Origin: an uncultured Lachnospiraceae bacterium
GTDB taxonomy: Bacteria > Bacillota > Clostridia > Lachnospirales > Lachnospiraceae
Length of the DNA: 64,000 nucleotides
Direction: 5' to 3'
Assembly: GCA_937877165.1 (NCBI GenBank)
Contig: CALEFO010000194.1
Span: 1-64,000 of the forward strand
How positions within the stretch are numbered: position 1 is the first letter of the stretch; each line of letters begins with the position of its first letter. The position numbers were made by a program, and so were the translations under genes. The notes beneath the pieces were generated by a model. That model was not told where the DNA came from, ran no database searches, and worked only from the letters and a program-made list of their open reading frames with translations. Below, piece by piece: positions 18,283-27,990 of this stretch.

Positions 18283-19075
18283 ATGCCGCAATCATCTGAA
18301 CCAGCATCTGCTCGCCAGCGATCTAAATATGTACGAGCAGCAGAGCACCTGGAACCCCAACATGCCTCTTCGCTGTCTGCTCTATTCTGCCCATGCGTTG
18401 GAGAAGTACATCCACAATACGGGCCTGTCGGCCCAGATGTTCCTGAGCACGCTGGTGAAAGTCCCCACGCCGAAGCTCGTTGTGCTGTATAATGGAATTC
18501 AGGAAATAGATGACATGATTCTTCGTCTGTCCGATTGCTTCGAGAAGCCGGGCGGTGACCTGGAAGCCACCGTGCACGTTTATAACATCACGGCTGGCCA
18601 CCGGCTCCCAAGAGAATGTCGTCCACTGGAGGAGTATTCCCTCTTCGTTGATACCTACCGCAGCAAGGTCTCTGCTGTAGGACCCGGTCAGGCGGCAGAT
18701 GAAGCGCTTTCTGCGCTTCCGGACGGAAGAGTCAAGGATTATCTCTGTTCACAGAGAAGTGAGGTCGTTGATATGCTGTTAACCGAATATGATGAACAGG
18801 CCGTCATGCAGGCCATTGCGAAGGATGCTGAGGCAAAGGGCGAAGCCAGAGGCGAGAAGCGGGGTGAAAGGCGGGGAATCAAAATCGGCGAAGCCAGAGC
18901 CGAGAACAGAGGCGAAGAAAAACTGGGGCTCTTGATCACGGCCATGATGAACGCCGGAGAATCCATGGACGCACTGGCAAGGGTTTCGACCGATCCTGCA
19001 TATCGTAAAGCCATGTACCAGCAGTATGGGATAACAAGTGCCGTTCTCCCGGATGAAGCTCCTGCAGACAAATGA
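18283..19075 (+). pseudogene. Truncated Rpn-family (PD-D/E-XK) recombination-promoting nuclease
   Basis: A good ribosome site (AGGAGG) and ATG at 18283 open a frame that runs off after 69 codons. The recognisable protein is in the next frame: from about 18300 it reads LLASDLNMYEQQST, then PNMPLRCLLY and TPKLVVLYNG, then a charged KGEARGEKRGERRG region. This matches the second half of Rpn-family proteins. The N-terminal catalytic half is missing and the start is frameshifted, so it is a decayed remnant. An internal ATG at 18331 could still give 248 residues. Confidence 0.75.
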
Positions 19076-19120
19076 AGGAATATCACTTCTATCATGAACT
19101 TCAGCCAAGGAAAGTCAGCA

Positions 19121-19151
19121 GGGCAATATGAGCATCCCTCCTCTGACTTTC
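19121..19151 (-). repeat. 31-bp inverted repeat, right copy
   Basis: This is the inverted partner of 17799-17829. This copy is also part of a longer hairpin, because AAAGTCAG (19110-19117) pairs with CTGACTTT (19143-19150) around the core. It lies between the Rpn remnant and the convergent formamidase gene. Confidence 0.8.
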
Positions 19152-19171
19152 TGACGGCGAGGGCACAAGCT

Positions 19172-20062
19172 TTATCCCACAAGCCGCGGCTTCCCGTTCA
19201 CCTTCGGCGTTCCAATGCGGAAGGTATCATGCGGAACAAGGCAGGCCTGATTGGATTCCAGATAGCCGCGCAGCGTCATATAGAACGCAGCATCCTCCAA
19301 AGACCACCCGTAGGCGTTTGCAATCAGCCGCCGCATTTCCATGTAGCCCGCATGAATTGCCTCGTCGCAGGTGTCACCGCAGCTATTGACATACCATGCA
19401 TCCTTCGTCTCTGTCACCGGCCAGTTCAGCTCAAAATTCTTCAGAAGCCGGACGCGAGTTGTGATCTCACCGTCAATTTCCAGTCCGGTTCCGCAGACCT
19501 CGCCATCGCCCATCGTCGCATGAATATCGCCCATCACAAGCAGTGCCCCCGGAACACGGACCGGAAGCCATACCGTCGCTCCCTTGCGGATGATCCGGCT
19601 GTCCATGTTGCCGCCGCCCTCGAAGGCATTGATCGTTCCGATTTCACGGCCCGGCATTGCGGTTCCGACAACGCCCACCATGGGATCAATGTCCCACTCG
19701 ACATCCTGGAACCTCACTCTCCCGTCCTTCACCGGGAGAATGTGAAACGGCTCCTTTTCTTTCTTGTTCTGAAACGGCCCGCAACCAATCGCGACAACGC
19801 CGTGATCCGCCACGGAAATGTCCAGAATATCCACGGCAATCACATCTCCAGGCTCCGCACCGTCCACATACAAGGGACCGGTAGACGGATTATCCGGCTC
19901 ATCTCCTACCTGCTCCTCCAGCGTTTTTTCCTCTGTCTGCACCAGCCGGTTGTAGCAGTCTCTTGTCTCAAAAACGACAATTTCTCCGTCTGCGGCATGC
20001 TCCGCGGGCTTGTTGCTGTCCGAATGCACATTGATGTAATACTGATCGCTGATGATTTTCAT
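19172..20062 (-). CDS. Acetamidase/formamidase family protein
   Basis: This family hydrolyses short amides such as formamide or acetamide to ammonia and the acid. The 296-residue product has the conserved GDIHATMGDGEVCGTGLE segment and the PLYVDGAEPGDVI motif. AGGAG lies 8 bases before the ATG at 20062; upstream in-frame codons lack this and overlap the neighbour. It probably supplies ammonia. A lysophospholipase-like gene lies 52 bases upstream on the same strand. Confidence 0.9.
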   Translation of the reverse strand: MKIISDQYYINVHSDSNKPAEHAADGEIVVFETRDCYNRLVQTEEKTLEEQVGDEPDNPSTGPLYVDGAEPGDVIAVDILDISVADHGVVAIGCGPFQNKKEKEPFHILPVKDGRVRFQDVEWDIDPMVGVVGTAMPGREIGTINAFEGGGNMDSRIIRKGATVWLPVRVPGALLVMGDIHATMGDGEVCGTGLEIDGEITTRVRLLKNFELNWPVTETKDAWYVNSCGDTCDEAIHAGYMEMRRLIANAYGWSLEDAAFYMTLRGYLESNQACLVPHDTFRIGTPKVNGKPRLVG

Positions 20063-20114
20063 TCTGTCTCTCCTGCTGTACTGATCAAAAAGGCTGCTCT
20101 GCGCTGACATACTA

Positions 20115-21053
20115 TCATGCCTTGAAAAACGCCAGCATATCCTTCCACACCTGCCCCCGGTCCGTCTCATTCAGAATCTCATGGCGGTCACCGGGATAGA
20201 GCTTTATCTGCACGTTAAGGCCTGCTGCCCGGAACTTTTCATAGGTTCTCTGCACTCCCGCCGACAAATCCCCGACCGGGTCATCCGCTCCGCTTGCCAA
20301 AAGAATCCGGATGCTCTTCGGGATCTTCCGGATGCTCTTGGGCCTTGCGTCATAAAGCGCAGTCTCCACCAGCCCCTTGTATGCATTGAGCGTGAACAAA
20401 AAGGTGCACCTGGGATCCTCGTAATACCTGCGCACAATCTCTGTATCCTTCGTCAGCCAGCTGTTTGCCGGGTCCTTCCCCGTCAGATCGAATTTTCGGT
20501 AAAACCTGTTGTACGTCAGCTGCTGCACCAGTCTGCTCCGGTACTCTTCACCGTGGAAAGCCGTCAGAATGCGGATGACCAGAAGCCCCATCTCCGACTG
20601 TCCCTGCGGAACATCACCGGTTCCCATGACAACGGCCTTATCAACGCCCTCCCCGTGAAGGGCGAGATATTTGCGCAGCAGGTAGGAGCCCATGCTGTGG
20701 CCCAGCATCATATACGGAAGTCCCGGAAATTCCTTCTGAAGAAGTCCGCGGAGTGCATGCATATCCGCAACCAGAAGGTCTCCGGGATGCTCCGACTCTC
20801 CGAAGTGACCCCACTTCTCCTTCCCGGTGACAGACTCGCCATGCCCCAGGTGATCCTGCCCGGCAACAACGAAGCCGTTCCGGCACAGATACCTTGCAAA
20901 ACCGTCATAGCGCCCGATATGCTCCACCATGCCGTGTGTGATCTGCACGATTCCCGAAGGTTTCCCCTCCGGGATGTACTTCACCGCGTGAATCTGTGTT
21001 TGTCCATCGGATGACAAATACGTAAATTCCGTCCTGCGGATTCCCTGTTCCAT
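20115..21053 (-). CDS. Alpha/beta hydrolase, monoacylglycerol lipase/lysophospholipase-like
   Basis: This is a serine hydrolase of the Hydrolase_4 group. The 312 residues contain the nucleophile elbow GHSMGS, the acid in SGADDPVGD and the histidine in PGDRHEIL, in the right order for an intact catalytic triad. The N-terminal HGMVEHIGRYDGFA motif is typical of this group. No signal peptide is present, so it acts in the cytoplasm on a lipid or ester substrate. Confidence 0.9.
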   Translation of the reverse strand: MEQGIRRTEFTYLSSDGQTQIHAVKYIPEGKPSGIVQITHGMVEHIGRYDGFARYLCRNGFVVAGQDHLGHGESVTGKEKWGHFGESEHPGDLLVADMHALRGLLQKEFPGLPYMMLGHSMGSYLLRKYLALHGEGVDKAVVMGTGDVPQGQSEMGLLVIRILTAFHGEEYRSRLVQQLTYNRFYRKFDLTGKDPANSWLTKDTEIVRRYYEDPRCTFLFTLNAYKGLVETALYDARPKSIRKIPKSIRILLASGADDPVGDLSAGVQRTYEKFRAAGLNVQIKLYPGDRHEILNETDRGQVWKDMLAFFKA

Positions 21054-21209
21054 GGATGTCCCCTTCCGTGTTCTTTTTCAGCTTACTTTGTTCCTGCTTC
21101 CCCATTTCGCCGTATCGTTTTCTGCCGCAGTTCTGATTTTCCGGGCTTTGTCTCCTGCATGCAGCTTTCATCTCCTTCTATTGTACCGGAGAGCACGCCT
21201 CTTTTCCGC

Positions 21210-22685
21210 TCAGGTTGCGAAAAGCTTTCTCTTCCGCTCCAGCATCTCGTCCAGATTGTCGAGATAAACCGAAACCTCCTTGGCATTGTCACAGCGCTCG
21301 ATTCTTCCATCCGGGAACACACGCTTCGTGATCGCTCCTGCTCCCAGCGCCACGATGGTCTGCTTCTCCTCCATAATCAGGATGTTATAGATGCCGTATT
21401 TTCCCTCGCGGGCGTAACCCACATTCTCAAAATTTCCGGACATATTCTTCTGCCGGTACAGATAATACGGCTTCATGTCCATGCTTAATGCCGCCTGTCT
21501 TGCAATTTCCATTGTCTCGTCCGTGTTGATAAGAACCGGATATCCCTTCTCATCAATGACGCGGCGAAGGCGCGAGGCACGCTTGATCGCAAGCGAGTGC
21601 ACCGTCAGAGAATCCGGATTCAACTCACAAACCTTCCTGGCCGTACGGCGGACATCCTCCGCATCCTCCCCCGGAAGTCCCAGAATCAGATCCATGTTGA
21701 TGTTGTCAAAGCCGCACTCTCTGGCCAGAAGGAAGGTGTCCACCACCTGCTGCACCGTGTGGTGACGGCCGATGATCCGAAGCGTTTCCTCCTTCATCGT
21801 CTGCGGATTCACACTGATTCTCGTGATGGGATGCCTGTGAAGCGCCTGAAGCTTTTCCTTCGTAATACTGTCCGGTCTCCCCGCCTCAACCGTGAATTCC
21901 TGAACCGTACTCATGTCAAAATTCTTCTCAATCGCACTGCAGAGCCGGTCCAGCTCGTCTGCTTCCAGTGAGGTCGGCGTCCCTCCGCCGATGTAGACCG
22001 TATCCAGAATCCGGTCCTTCATGATTGCTGCCGTCTCTTCCAGTTCCCGCTCCAGTGCACTTAAGTACTCACCGATCCGTTCCTTCCAAAGTGCAATGTT
22101 GAATGACGGAAACGAGCAGTACAGACAGGTCGTCGGACAGAACGGAATTCCGATGTACAGGCTGTAGCCGTTTTCATAATGGATGCCGGAGAGGATCCTT
22201 TTCTCGCGCTCCGCGATATCCACAGCGAGTCTTGCCTTCTCCTCCGAGACCTGATGCTCCTTTTTGAGGAAGGTGATGGTTTCCTCTTCTTTCAGGCCCT
22301 CTTCCATCTTTGTCATGGCAATCTTCGTCGGCCGTATGCCAATGAGGTCTCCCCAGGGAAGCCTTTGCCCCGTATAATGCGAGAGCGTCTCATACAGAAA
22401 CGTCTTCAGCGCATCCTTGGTTTTCTTTCCCTTGGCTGAGAAGTCCGCGCCGGACGGGGCAGGAAGCTCTTCGGAAAGCGCCTTTTCTTCCGACAGAATC
22501 TGCAGTGCCATTTTCTCCGGAAGCATCGTCACCTTCATGAAAATTTCCGGATAGTCCCTGCGGATTTTCTCACTATTCGGATCGTTCTCCACCAGGACCT
22601 TCACATCCTGTGCCGGATAAAATGCCTTGACCAGCGAATGAATTTCATAGCGGTACAAATCAATATTTTCCTCAATCAGCAGCAT
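21210..22685 (-). CDS. hemZ: Coproporphyrinogen dehydrogenase-like radical SAM protein HemZ
   Basis: The 491 residues have the HemZ-specific N-terminal region and a radical SAM domain whose cluster motif reads FCPTTCLYCSF (CxxxCxxC). The following GGGTPT and NMDLILGLPGE motifs are typical of HemN-like enzymes. HemZ of clostridia is annotated as anaerobic coproporphyrinogen oxidase, though the true activity of this branch is uncertain. I start at 22685, where AGGAGG lies upstream; the 21 preceding in-frame residues have no such site. Confidence 0.92.
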   Translation of the reverse strand: MLLIEENIDLYRYEIHSLVKAFYPAQDVKVLVENDPNSEKIRRDYPEIFMKVTMLPEKMALQILSEEKALSEELPAPSGADFSAKGKKTKDALKTFLYETLSHYTGQRLPWGDLIGIRPTKIAMTKMEEGLKEEETITFLKKEHQVSEEKARLAVDIAEREKRILSGIHYENGYSLYIGIPFCPTTCLYCSFPSFNIALWKERIGEYLSALERELEETAAIMKDRILDTVYIGGGTPTSLEADELDRLCSAIEKNFDMSTVQEFTVEAGRPDSITKEKLQALHRHPITRISVNPQTMKEETLRIIGRHHTVQQVVDTFLLARECGFDNINMDLILGLPGEDAEDVRRTARKVCELNPDSLTVHSLAIKRASRLRRVIDEKGYPVLINTDETMEIARQAALSMDMKPYYLYRQKNMSGNFENVGYAREGKYGIYNILIMEEKQTIVALGAGAITKRVFPDGRIERCDNAKEVSVYLDNLDEMLERKRKLFAT

Positions 22686-22780
22686 GCTGTTTCTCTCCTC
22701 CTTGCTCTTGGGGGCAGCACGTGAATATTCTGTTGAAGAAGCACTCACACTTGTTGTCCCAGGAAAGCAGACTTTCGTTC

Positions 22781-23440
22781 TTATACCATTGCATTAAACT
22801 GCTTCTCATGTCCGATCTGCGTCATTCCGCCGTGTCCCGGATAAACCAGCGTGTCATCCGGCAGGGTAAAAAGCTTCTCCCGCACGGACCGCACAAGAGC
22901 ACTCATGGAGCCCGTCGGAAAATCCGTTCTTCCAACCGATTCTTCAAATAAAGTGTCGCCGGACAGGAGAATCGGCGGACAGGGTTTTCCTGAATTTCTC
23001 CCTGTCTCTTCTATATAATAGCAGCAGCTCCCCTCTGTGTGTCCGGGCGTTGAAATGCATCGGATGTTCATCCCTGCCAGCGTGACCGTCTCGCCGTCCC
23101 GAAGCAACACGTCCGGCTCCACAGTCTTCGGATTCCGGTATTCCGCAGACAAATTGGCATCGGTATCATGAATCAGTCTCTGCTCCAGCTCACTGATATA
23201 AACCTTCGCGCCGGTCCGCTGCACCATCTCCTTCACGCCGCCGATATGGTCAAAATGCGCATGCGTAAGGAGAATCGAGGTGATCTTCAGTCCGAGCCTT
23301 TCTGCTTCATCCGTAAGCGCACTCCCGTGATCTGCGGGGTCCACGAGGACCGCTTCCCTCTCCCCTTCCCGATGAAGAAAATATACATTGGTCTGGATCA
23401 TTCCGACCACGTATCCATTTACAACAACCTTTGCTGCCAT
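22781..23440 (-). CDS. MBL-fold metallohydrolase, glyoxalase II-like
   Basis: The 219-residue protein has the metal-binding THAHFDHIGG motif, a downstream STPGHTEGS histidine motif and the final HGGMTQIGHE. This corresponds to the YcbL/GloB-like branch that hydrolyses thioesters such as S-lactoylglutathione analogues. The ATG at 23440 is preferred over the adjacent in-frame GTG. It lies between the (p)ppGpp enzyme and hemZ, all on the same strand, an arrangement seen in other clostridia. Confidence 0.9.
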   Translation of the reverse strand: MAAKVVVNGYVVGMIQTNVYFLHREGEREAVLVDPADHGSALTDEAERLGLKITSILLTHAHFDHIGGVKEMVQRTGAKVYISELEQRLIHDTDANLSAEYRNPKTVEPDVLLRDGETVTLAGMNIRCISTPGHTEGSCCYYIEETGRNSGKPCPPILLSGDTLFEESVGRTDFPTGSMSALVRSVREKLFTLPDDTLVYPGHGGMTQIGHEKQFNAMV

Positions 23441-23573
23441 CACAATGCCCTTTCACTTTGAATCGCATTTAGCAAAAAAGCGGCACAGAAAGGTAAAAAT
23501 GCAGAAGAAGATGACATCCATCACCCTCTCCTGCACACCAGGAAAATACAGATCCTGGCCTCTTTGTCTTCCT

Positions 23574-25967
23574 CTATACACGCTTGATATCTATCACATT
23601 CGGAATCTGGCGCAGCTTCTCGATGATCGTCGCCAGCTCTGCCTTTCCGCTGACATGGAATGTCACATTCATGCTCGCGAAGCCCTGCCGGTTAGTCCTG
23701 GTGTTCACGCCGATGATCGAAATATTACGTTCCGTGAAGGCCTTGGACACATCCGAAAGAAGTCCTGCGCGGTCTGACGCATAGATATTGATCTCTGCTT
23801 CGAACGCACTGTCCTCCACGGTCTGTGCACCGTTCTCCCAGTCTGCATCGATCAGTCTTGCGCGGTCAATTTCCGGAAGATTCATCATGTTGATGCAATC
23901 TGTCCGGTGAATGGTAACACCGCGGCCTCTTGTGACATAACCGACAATCTCATCTCCCGGAACCGGACTGCAGCAGCGGGCAAAATGCACGGCCACATCA
24001 TGAATTCCCTTTACCGTAATGCCGGAGCCTCTGCGCCCGCTCGGCCTGACCGCAGCTGCATTGTCCTCAACCTGCTTCAGAATTTCTTCGTCGGTAAGAT
24101 GAGCAAGGTGATCCTTCTCATAGAGTTCGACCAGCTTGTTGGCAACCTGGCCCTCCTTCAGACCGCCGTGTCCGATTGCCGCAAGGACCGCATCCCACTC
24201 CCGAAAGCCGTACTTCTTCAGAACGGCATTCATATACTCCGGCTTCAGAAGCTGGTCTTCCTTCAGTCCCTTGGTCCTGCAGTAATTGTCGAACGCATCT
24301 CCGCCGCGGACAATGTTCTCTTCCTTCTGGTTCTTCTTGAACCACTGGTTGATCTTATTCTTCGCCGAAGCACTCTTGCAGATGCTGAGCCAGTCCAGAC
24401 TCGGTCCCCGCGAATTCTGCGAGGTCATCACCTCAATGCGGTCACCGTTCTGAATCTGATAATCGATGTTAACGAGCTTGCCGTTGACCCGTGCTCCCAC
24501 CATCTTGTTGCCGACAGCAGAATGAATGGAATAGGCAAAATCAATCGGTGTAGACCCCGCCGGCAGGTTCTTGACCTCTCCGTTCGGGGTAAAACAGTAC
24601 ACGCTGTCGGAGAAGAGATCCAGATCGCTCTTTAAGAGCTGCATGAACTCCTTGTTGTCCGACATGGACTGCTGCCACTCCAGAATCTGACGGAGCCAGG
24701 TGAGCTTCTCCTGTTCGGATTCATCCACCTTCCTGCCATCACTGGAAACCTTGTATTTCCAGTGCGCCGCGATACCGTATTCCGCCTCGCGGTGCATCTC
24801 AAAGGTCCGGATCTGGATTTCAAACGGCTGGCCGGTCGTACCGATCAGTGTCGTATGGAGCGACTGATACCCATTGGGCTTGGGCATCGCAATGTAATCC
24901 TTGAAGCGCCCCGGAATCGGCTTGTACATTTCATGGATGACGCCAAGCGCCGCATAGCAGTCCTTCACCGTATTCACGATGATGCGGACCGCGAAAAGAT
25001 CGTAAATCTCGTCCAGCGATTTGTGATGATTCACCATCTTCTTGTAGATACTGAAGAAGTGCTTCACTCGCCCGTCGACTCTCGCATCAATCCCGGCCTC
25101 CTTCATGGCTTTTGCCACGTTGGCTGCGATCTCCTCGACGTACTGCTCGCGCTCCATCTTGCGCTCATTGACCTTCTGCACAAGATCCTGATACACCTCC
25201 GGCTTCAGATAACGAAGCGAAAGATCATCCAGCTCTACCTTGATCCTGCTGATGCCAAGACGCGATGCAATCGGCGAATAGATATCAAGGGTCTCCTGCG
25301 CAATGCGCTTCTGCTTCTCCGGAGGCTGATACTGGAGCGTACGCATGTTATGGAGACGATCCGCAAGCTTGATCAGGATGACACGGATGTCCTTAACCAT
25401 CGCAAGGAACATCTTGCGAAGGTTCTCCGCCTGCATTTCCTGCTGCGCCTGTGTCTTATCCGCATAATCCCCGGAAAGCTTGATCTTCTTCAGCTTGGTT
25501 ACGCCGTCCACAAGGTTGGCAACGTCGGTTCCAAACTCCTTCTCAATTTCATCCTTGGTGTAAATGGTGTCCTCAACCACATCGTGCAGAAGTCCTGCCG
25601 CAATGGTTTCCTGGTCCATTTCCAAATCAGCCAGAATGATGGCCACATCCAGCGGATGAATGATGTACGGCTCTCCGCTCTTGCGTTTCTGGCCCTCGTG
25701 TGCCTTACGTGCAAGCTCATATGCCTTCTCAATCATGGAAATATCATCACTCGGATGATATTTCCGCACACGGACAAGAAGGTCCTGATACAATTCCTCA
25801 GGGCTCAAAAATTCATTGATCTTCTCAATGGTGCCATTGTCAAAGCCTTCCGGCTTATCGCTGCCTACAATCGGCCTCTCTGCCGGCACCTGTGAAGCAT
25901 TCCCGATACGCTCTCTTTTACGGAAAATACTTCCGGTATTTTCCTGTGTTTTAACAGAATCATCCAT
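23574..25967 (-). CDS. relA: Bifunctional (p)ppGpp synthetase/hydrolase (RelA/SpoT)
   Basis: This enzyme makes and degrades the stringent-response alarmone. The 797 residues contain in order an HD hydrolase domain (HDVVEDT, with His128 and Asp129), a nucleotidyltransferase synthetase domain with GYQSLHTT, a TGS domain, a zinc-finger-like region (HFARCCSPVPGD) and a C-terminal ACT domain. Both active sites look intact. A 55-residue disordered N-terminal extension precedes the HD domain, longer than usual. It has its own promoter candidate. Confidence 0.97.
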   Translation of the reverse strand: MDDSVKTQENTGSIFRKRERIGNASQVPAERPIVGSDKPEGFDNGTIEKINEFLSPEELYQDLLVRVRKYHPSDDISMIEKAYELARKAHEGQKRKSGEPYIIHPLDVAIILADLEMDQETIAAGLLHDVVEDTIYTKDEIEKEFGTDVANLVDGVTKLKKIKLSGDYADKTQAQQEMQAENLRKMFLAMVKDIRVILIKLADRLHNMRTLQYQPPEKQKRIAQETLDIYSPIASRLGISRIKVELDDLSLRYLKPEVYQDLVQKVNERKMEREQYVEEIAANVAKAMKEAGIDARVDGRVKHFFSIYKKMVNHHKSLDEIYDLFAVRIIVNTVKDCYAALGVIHEMYKPIPGRFKDYIAMPKPNGYQSLHTTLIGTTGQPFEIQIRTFEMHREAEYGIAAHWKYKVSSDGRKVDESEQEKLTWLRQILEWQQSMSDNKEFMQLLKSDLDLFSDSVYCFTPNGEVKNLPAGSTPIDFAYSIHSAVGNKMVGARVNGKLVNIDYQIQNGDRIEVMTSQNSRGPSLDWLSICKSASAKNKINQWFKKNQKEENIVRGGDAFDNYCRTKGLKEDQLLKPEYMNAVLKKYGFREWDAVLAAIGHGGLKEGQVANKLVELYEKDHLAHLTDEEILKQVEDNAAAVRPSGRRGSGITVKGIHDVAVHFARCCSPVPGDEIVGYVTRGRGVTIHRTDCINMMNLPEIDRARLIDADWENGAQTVEDSAFEAEINIYASDRAGLLSDVSKAFTERNISIIGVNTRTNRQGFASMNVTFHVSGKAELATIIEKLRQIPNVIDIKRV

Positions 25968-26014
25968 CCCGACTCAACTGCTCCTGTACCCAAGACACCC
26001 CATAATTAATGAAG

Positions 26015-26044
26015 ATTCTATCACACGGGCCGCCAGACATACAA
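26015..26044 (-). promoter_or_regulatory. Possible relA promoter
   Basis: On the minus strand TTGTAT (26039-26044) and TAGAAT (26015-26020) are 18 bases apart, giving a leader of about 40 bases. The match is fair. It is the best promoter in the gap before relA. Confidence 0.45.
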
Positions 26045-26202
26045 GAGAACCCGAAACACTTACCATTTCGTCCGTTATCCTGCGGAGTTGATATAGGCAT
26101 CTGTAATTTTTCCTGATTCTTCCTCATGTTTTACAAAGCAGCGAATTGTCCGCCGAAATATATATTCTGACTTCTTGCTTATTGTGCCGCATTAATGTGA
26201 CA

Positions 26203-26568
26203 TCAGATAGACTGTTTATAGTTAGGCCTCACAAAACGTTGATGCAGTGAATCACCCATCTCTGTATATGAATCTGTTACCACTCTGTAATTTTCCTGCT
26301 GCATAATATTGCCATCCAATCGTGGCAACACTCGCAGTTTCGTATGCAATAAAATTTGATTGCTCCTGAATGGATGAGCGTTCGTCAGCACGAAGGGATA
26401 CAACGTCTTCATCCATATCTTCTCTGCTGCCACCGTAAAGGCGGGAATATGTTTTCTATCACATCTACATACAAATATACGATTGCCTCCTGCACCATTA
26501 ATTGACCCAAGGACCTGGTTGCAATTTCCCATGATGGTATTACACTCACAGCCAGAGGCGGTTTCCAT
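26203..26568 (-). other. Gap 25968-26604: no convincing gene; weak 121-codon frame
   Basis: The 637-base gap between relA and the YwaF-like gene contains only one open frame of note, on the minus strand. It would encode 121 residues, unusually rich in Cys, Asn and Met, with no family I recognise and a poorly placed AAGGA 12 bases upstream. Base composition resembles intergenic DNA. It may be a decayed gene or chance. Confidence 0.2.
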
Positions 26569-26604
26569 ATCGCACGTATTATCCTTCTTCAGAGAGGCGT
26601 TTTT

Positions 26605-27384
26605 ATGAATCCTTCATCGTACTTCTGGAAAGAGATTCATGATCTTCCTGCCGGAATCGGCTTTGACTTATTTTCCTGTCAGCATTTTGTCGTCTTGTTT
26701 TGCTGCGCACTCGGAATCGCAGCGGAGCTGCGGCTTTTTCTGAAATGCAGCAAAAAGAGACAGGATGTCTTCTTAAAAGCAGCCGCCCTGTCTCTCCTTG
26801 CCGGAAATCTTCTCCGTGATTTATTTCTTCTTGCCGTGCACCGGATGAGTCTTGCTTATCTGCCGCTTCACCTGTGCAGCTTCGCCATTTTTGTCTATCT
26901 GCTGCAGGCATTTCTGCCGGAGCGGTTCCTGCCCCTTCGCAGAGCTCTCGGGGAAATCGGTTTTGTGCTCCTGATGCCCGGAACCATTTGCGCACTGATC
27001 TTCCCGGACTGGACGGCCTATCCCTTGTGGAATTTCATGTGTCTTCACAGCTTCCTCTGGCACGCAGTGCTTGTATTCTATCCGCTTGCCCTTTTTATGT
27101 CCCGCAGGATCCGGCCCACCATCCGGCACCTTTGGTATCCTATTCTGTACCTTTGCATTCTCGTGCCGCCGACTGCGGTCTTCAATCATTTCACCGGCTG
27201 CAACTATCTTTTCATCATGACCCCGCTTAAGGATACGCCGCTCGAACTGCTTTACTCCCTGATGGGCACATACTGGAGAATCGGCTACGCGCTTCTTGTT
27301 CTTTCCGTCATTCTGCTCCTCTATCTGCTACTCTGGATCAGCCAGCGTCTGGCACACATTTTCACTTCTTTTCACGTGCGATAG
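26605..27384 (+). CDS. TIGR02206/YwaF-like integral membrane protein
   Basis: The 259 residues form about seven membrane helices with short loops. The pattern, including the SLAYLPLHLCS segment and PLWNFMCLHSFLWH, matches the TIGR02206 (YwaF) family, whose function is unknown. GAGAGG precedes the ATG. Its last 23 bases overlap the convergent NUDIX gene. Confidence 0.82.
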   Translation: MNPSSYFWKEIHDLPAGIGFDLFSCQHFVVLFCCALGIAAELRLFLKCSKKRQDVFLKAAALSLLAGNLLRDLFLLAVHRMSLAYLPLHLCSFAIFVYLLQAFLPERFLPLRRALGEIGFVLLMPGTICALIFPDWTAYPLWNFMCLHSFLWHAVLVFYPLALFMSRRIRPTIRHLWYPILYLCILVPPTAVFNHFTGCNYLFIMTPLKDTPLELLYSLMGTYWRIGYALLVLSVILLLYLLLWISQRLAHIFTSFHVR

Positions 27385-27886
27385 CCTTTTCCGTTCGATT
27401 TTCCGGATATTCTCCTTTTTCGCTTCCATAAAGTTCCACCGTATGCTTCACCAGACGGTCTTCCTCATAGCAAAGTTTGATGGAAAAGAAGCGATCATCG
27501 TCAGATAAGAGCCGTTCCAGAAAAATCCGGTCTCCCTCCCAGGTGGGCAGTGAAGGCACCTTCGCCTTATCCACCCAGCAAAGATCTCCCTCGTCGCATG
27601 GAATCAGGCTCCCTTCAAAAGCATCTGCCGTAAATACACACATCAGCTCCGGCTCACACACAGTATTTACGAACGTCACGATGCCGCGAAACCGCCAGGA
27701 AGTAAGCGTCAATCCGGTTTCTTCCTTCACTTCACGCAGAAGGCACTCCTCCGGCATTTCTTCCTTTTGCGCATGTCCGCCCACTCCAATCCATTTTCCG
27801 GCGTTGATGTCCTGCTGCTTCTTCACGCGGTGCAGCATGAGATATTGTCCGTTCTTCTCGATATAGCACAAAGTTGTAATCACCAT
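27362..27886 (-). CDS. NUDIX hydrolase (8-oxo-dGTP diphosphatase-like)
   Basis: NUDIX enzymes hydrolyse nucleoside diphosphates linked to another group. The full box is present: G, five residues, E, seven residues, then REVKEETGL. The 174-residue length and the VITTLCYIEKNGQYLML start match the MutT/YtkD-like branch of clostridia that cleans oxidised nucleotides. The start lies 7 bases beyond leader repeat copy C, which offers GCGAGG. The 3' end overlaps the convergent membrane protein gene. Confidence 0.9.
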   Translation of the reverse strand: MVITTLCYIEKNGQYLMLHRVKKQQDINAGKWIGVGGHAQKEEMPEECLLREVKEETGLTLTSWRFRGIVTFVNTVCEPELMCVFTADAFEGSLIPCDEGDLCWVDKAKVPSLPTWEGDRIFLERLLSDDDRFFSIKLCYEEDRLVKHTVELYGSEKGEYPENRTEKAIAREKK

Positions 27887-27895
27887 AGCAAATAT

Positions 27896-27933
27896 TGATA
27901 CCTCGCTGAGGCTAAAGCCACGAAGGTGGCTTT
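27896..27933 (-). repeat. Leader repeat, copy C (short form)
   Basis: On the minus strand a hairpin (AAAGCCA with TGGCTTT, loop CCTTCG) is followed by GCCTCAGCGAGGTATCAAT, ending 10 bases before the NUDIX start codon. The last 19 bases agree with copies A, B and D although the hairpin sequence differs. Confidence 0.75.
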
Positions 27934-27990
27934 ACCGAATGCGACAGATGCTCGTTTTCGATGTACAGAAGTTCTCAAAGCTTCTACGCT

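Noticed and set aside
24762..25895. Plus-strand open frame of 377 codons
   Set aside because: It is opposite the relA coding region and has no family signal; antisense shadow.
26203..26568. Conserved 121-residue protein
   Set aside because: No family resemblance, weak ribosome site and odd composition; listed only as a low-confidence frame.
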